This document shows, piece after piece, positions 5,190 through 6,847 of a DNA stretch of 6,847 bases; the first letter of the stretch is position 1, and each line of letters starts with the position of its first letter. A program made the position numbers and the translations under genes. The notes under the pieces were generated by a model. That model had not been told where the DNA came from. It worked only from the letters and a program-made list of their open reading frames with translations, and ran no database searches. Source of the stretch: Chloroflexota bacterium (GTDB taxonomy: Bacteria > Chloroflexota > Chloroflexia > Thermomicrobiales > UBA6265); contig JAFAEX010000285.1 of the NCBI GenBank assembly GCA_023423795.1, forward strand, positions 1 to 6,847, read 5' to 3'.

Positions 5190-5195
5190 CACCCG

Positions 5196-6794
5196 ATGAC
5201 GACGCCCCGAGACGACGCGGTCGTCCACCCCGCCGCGCTTTCCCGCCGCCACCTCGTGCTGGGCGCGGCCGCCCTCGCCGGGGCCGCCCCGTTCGCCCGC
5301 CTGCGGCCGCTGGTCGCCGGCGCGCAGGAGGCCTCGCCGGAGCCGGTGACCGGCGGCATCCTCAAGGTCGGCATGCAGTCCGACCCGACCGCGCTGGACG
5401 CCCAGAAGCAGAACCTGACCGCCATCTGGCATGTCGTCGAGCACATCTACGAAGGCCTCGCCCGCGTCCGGCCGGACCTCACCATCGAGCCGGCGCTGGC
5501 CGAATCGTGGGACATCTCCGAGGACGGGCTGACCTACACCTTCCACCTGCGCGAGGGCGTCCTCTTCCACGACGGCACCCCGCTCACGGCCGGCGACGTC
5601 AAGTTCACCTTCGAGCGGCTGGTCGATCCGGCGACCGCCTCCACCAGCGCCGCCGAACTGGACTCCATGGAATCGGTCGAAGCGCCGGACGACCGCACCG
5701 TGGTCCTCACGCTCAAGGCCCCGAACTCCTCCCTGCTGACCACCCTTGCCGCCAGCGCCTCCTGCCTGATCCTCTCAAAGGCCTTCGTGGAGGCCAACAA
5801 CGGCGACATCAACCAGGTCGCCATGGGCACCGGCCCGTTCCGCTTCGTCGAGTATGTCCCCAACACCCGCATCGTGCTGGAGCGCAACCCCGACTACTGG
5901 GAAGCCCCGCTGCCCTACCTCGACGGCATCGAGATGACCATCGCGCCGGACGACACCTCCCGCACCACGGCGGTCGTCACCGGCACGGTGGACTTCATCG
6001 AATACGTCCCGCTGCGCGACGTCGAGATCCTGCAGCAGGACCAGAGCCTCGTGCTGGCCGGCGACTCCAACACCAACATCCGTTTCATCGGCCTCAACCT
6101 GGCCCGCGAGCCGTTCGACAACCTCCAGGTGCGGCAGGCCATCGCCATGGTCGTCAACCGCGAGGACATGCTCGGCCCGACCGTCTTCGGCCACGGCACC
6201 CCGGTGGCGACCCTCTTCCCGCCCGACTTCTGGGCCGCCCTGCCGGCCGAAATCCCGGCGCCGGACATCGAGGGCGCGAAGGCGCTCCTGGCCGAGGCCG
6301 GTTACCCGGACGGGTTCCAGACCACCATCACCTCGTGGTCGCAGTACTCGTTCCTCTCCAACGCCGCCCTCGTCCTGCAGGAGCAACTCCGCCAGATCGG
6401 GATCGAGGCCGAACTGAACCTCGTCGAGAACGCGACGATGGTCGAGCAGGTCTACACCGGCAAGACCTTCGACATCGCGGTCACGGGCGAAAGCGCCTAC
6501 GTCGATCCGAACACGCTCATCCAGCAGAACTTCGGCAGCGAGGAGAGCGGCAACTTCGTCGGCTACGCCAACCCGCGGGTGGACGAACTGATCGCCCTCG
6601 GCATCGCCTCCACCGACGAAGCCGCGCGCGCCGAAGCCTACCGCGAACTCCAGCAAATCCTCCTGGACGACCTGCCGTGGATCAGCCTCTTCGTCGCCAA
6701 CCAGTTCGAGGCGATGAAGACCTACGTCAAGAACTACCAGCACATCCCCACCGGCTCGAACGTCTCCTTCCGGCAGGTGTATCTGGAGCAATAG
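5196..6794 (+). CDS. Tat-exported ABC transporter family 5 solute-binding protein (DppA/OppA/NikA type)
   Basis: This 532-aa exported protein should deliver a peptide, or another ligand of this broad family such as nickel complexes, opines or sugars, to an ABC importer. A twin-arginine signal is visible: SRRHLVLG (16-23), a hydrophobic AAALAGAAPF stretch, then LVAGAQEASPEPV, with cleavage likely after AGA at about residue 43. No lipobox Cys is present. The family signature is EPALAESWDISEDGLTYTF (98-116) with FHLREGVLFHDGTPLTAGDV (116-135). GTGPFRFVEYVP (211-222) with ERNPDYWEAPLPYLDGIEM, then GLNLAREPFDNLQVRQAIAM (299-318) with NREDML, and AKALLAEAGYPDGF (361-374) continue the family order. 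The length is typical and the C-terminus complete (RQVYLEQ). The permease and ATPase genes that usually follow would lie past the right edge. Proximity to the ureohydrolase might hint at a nitrogen-related ligand, but the separate promoter weakens that. The ligand is not predictable from sequence alone. Confidence 0.95.
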   Translation: MTTPRDDAVVHPAALSRRHLVLGAAALAGAAPFARLRPLVAGAQEASPEPVTGGILKVGMQSDPTALDAQKQNLTAIWHVVEHIYEGLARVRPDLTIEPALAESWDISEDGLTYTFHLREGVLFHDGTPLTAGDVKFTFERLVDPATASTSAAELDSMESVEAPDDRTVVLTLKAPNSSLLTTLAASASCLILSKAFVEANNGDINQVAMGTGPFRFVEYVPNTRIVLERNPDYWEAPLPYLDGIEMTIAPDDTSRTTAVVTGTVDFIEYVPLRDVEILQQDQSLVLAGDSNTNIRFIGLNLAREPFDNLQVRQAIAMVVNREDMLGPTVFGHGTPVATLFPPDFWAALPAEIPAPDIEGAKALLAEAGYPDGFQTTITSWSQYSFLSNAALVLQEQLRQIGIEAELNLVENATMVEQVYTGKTFDIAVTGESAYVDPNTLIQQNFGSEESGNFVGYANPRVDELIALGIASTDEAARAEAYRELQQILLDDLPWISLFVANQFEAMKTYVKNYQHIPTGSNVSFRQVYLEQ

Positions 6795-6813
6795 GTATCG
6801 GGTGTCGGGGGTT

Positions 6814-6847
6814 GGGGGGGGGGGGGCGCGCCCCGCCCCCCCCCCCC
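6814..6847. other. Poly-G/poly-C fold-back at the right edge
   Basis: Thirteen G are followed by CGCGCCCCG and twelve C, a near-perfect self-complementary sequence starting 19 bp after the last stop codon. There is no T-run. The pattern and its place at the very edge suggest a sequencing or assembly artefact at a contig end, although a natural G/C hairpin there may have ended the assembly. Confidence 0.6.

Larger units (their letters stand above)
4888..5195 (+). other. Intergenic region between the ureohydrolase and the second binding protein
   Basis: No gene is seen in these 308 bp. A small hairpin (4934-4946, CCGTG/CACGG) runs directly into a GGTATACC palindrome (4945-4952). The 13-bp hairpin at 4965-5004, a GC-only hairpin at 5044-5057 (CGGCGG/CCGCCG) and the promoter at 5071-5099 follow. 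The predicted leader (about 5106-5195) has hairpins at 5114-5130 (CGCCGC/GCGGCG) and 5159-5180 (GCCGGG/CCCGGC) just before an exposed Shine-Dalgarno. I recognise no riboswitch class in it. The two genes therefore look separately transcribed. Confidence 0.6.

Noticed and set aside
5775..6791. 338-codon minus-strand open frame antisense to the family 5 binding protein
   Set aside because: It is a Val/Gly/Asp-rich shadow. The sense strand carries the full family signature.

Overview
The window is high-GC bacterial DNA with six confident protein genes and no RNA genes, transposons or CRISPR arrays. Both ends look like contig edges: the left is a G/T homopolymer stretch and the right a G13/C12 fold-back, so this is probably a whole short contig. 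Both substrate-binding proteins have an acidic, Ala/Thr/Pro-rich stretch right after the signal peptide (QEATPS and QEASPEP), and the first also has a C-terminal ATPEATPAS tail. With the GC content, this suggests Chloroflexota, Thermomicrobia/Sphaerobacter type. That assignment is inference from style, not from a database match.

Layout, left to right. A cobU-type adenosylcobinamide kinase/guanylyltransferase (9-830, +) carries an odd 80-residue N-terminal extension. Facing it on the minus strand is a polar amino-acid-type ABC importer. In transcription order this is a binding protein (3721-2825), a 403-bp spacer rich in palindromes, one permease (2421-1690) and an ATPase (1693-926) that overlaps the permease by 4 bp. 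Diverging from the binding protein is a ureohydrolase (arginase/agmatinase superfamily) gene (3895-4887, +). A 308-bp gap with a 13-bp perfect hairpin and a good sigma70-type promoter follows. Last is a Tat-exported family 5 (DppA/OppA-type) binding protein (5196-6794, +) whose permeases would lie beyond the right edge.

How they may work together. The importer and the ureohydrolase share a 173-bp divergent control region. It holds a promoter for the binding protein (TTGACG, 17 bp, TACAAG) bracketed by a 12-bp inverted repeat. The simplest reading is co-regulated uptake and hydrolysis of a guanidino or amidino compound. The ureohydrolase keeps all six metal ligands but lacks several agmatinase/arginase substrate-side landmarks, so its substrate is open. 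Together with its divergent importer, it is the best candidate here for something undescribed.

The spacer between the binding protein and the permease contains a nested palindrome and two inverted copies of a roughly 52-bp element. Each copy can form two hairpins, and a stem change between copies is compensated. It may be a dispersed intergenic repeat, and it may also set the protein ratio of the operon at the mRNA level.
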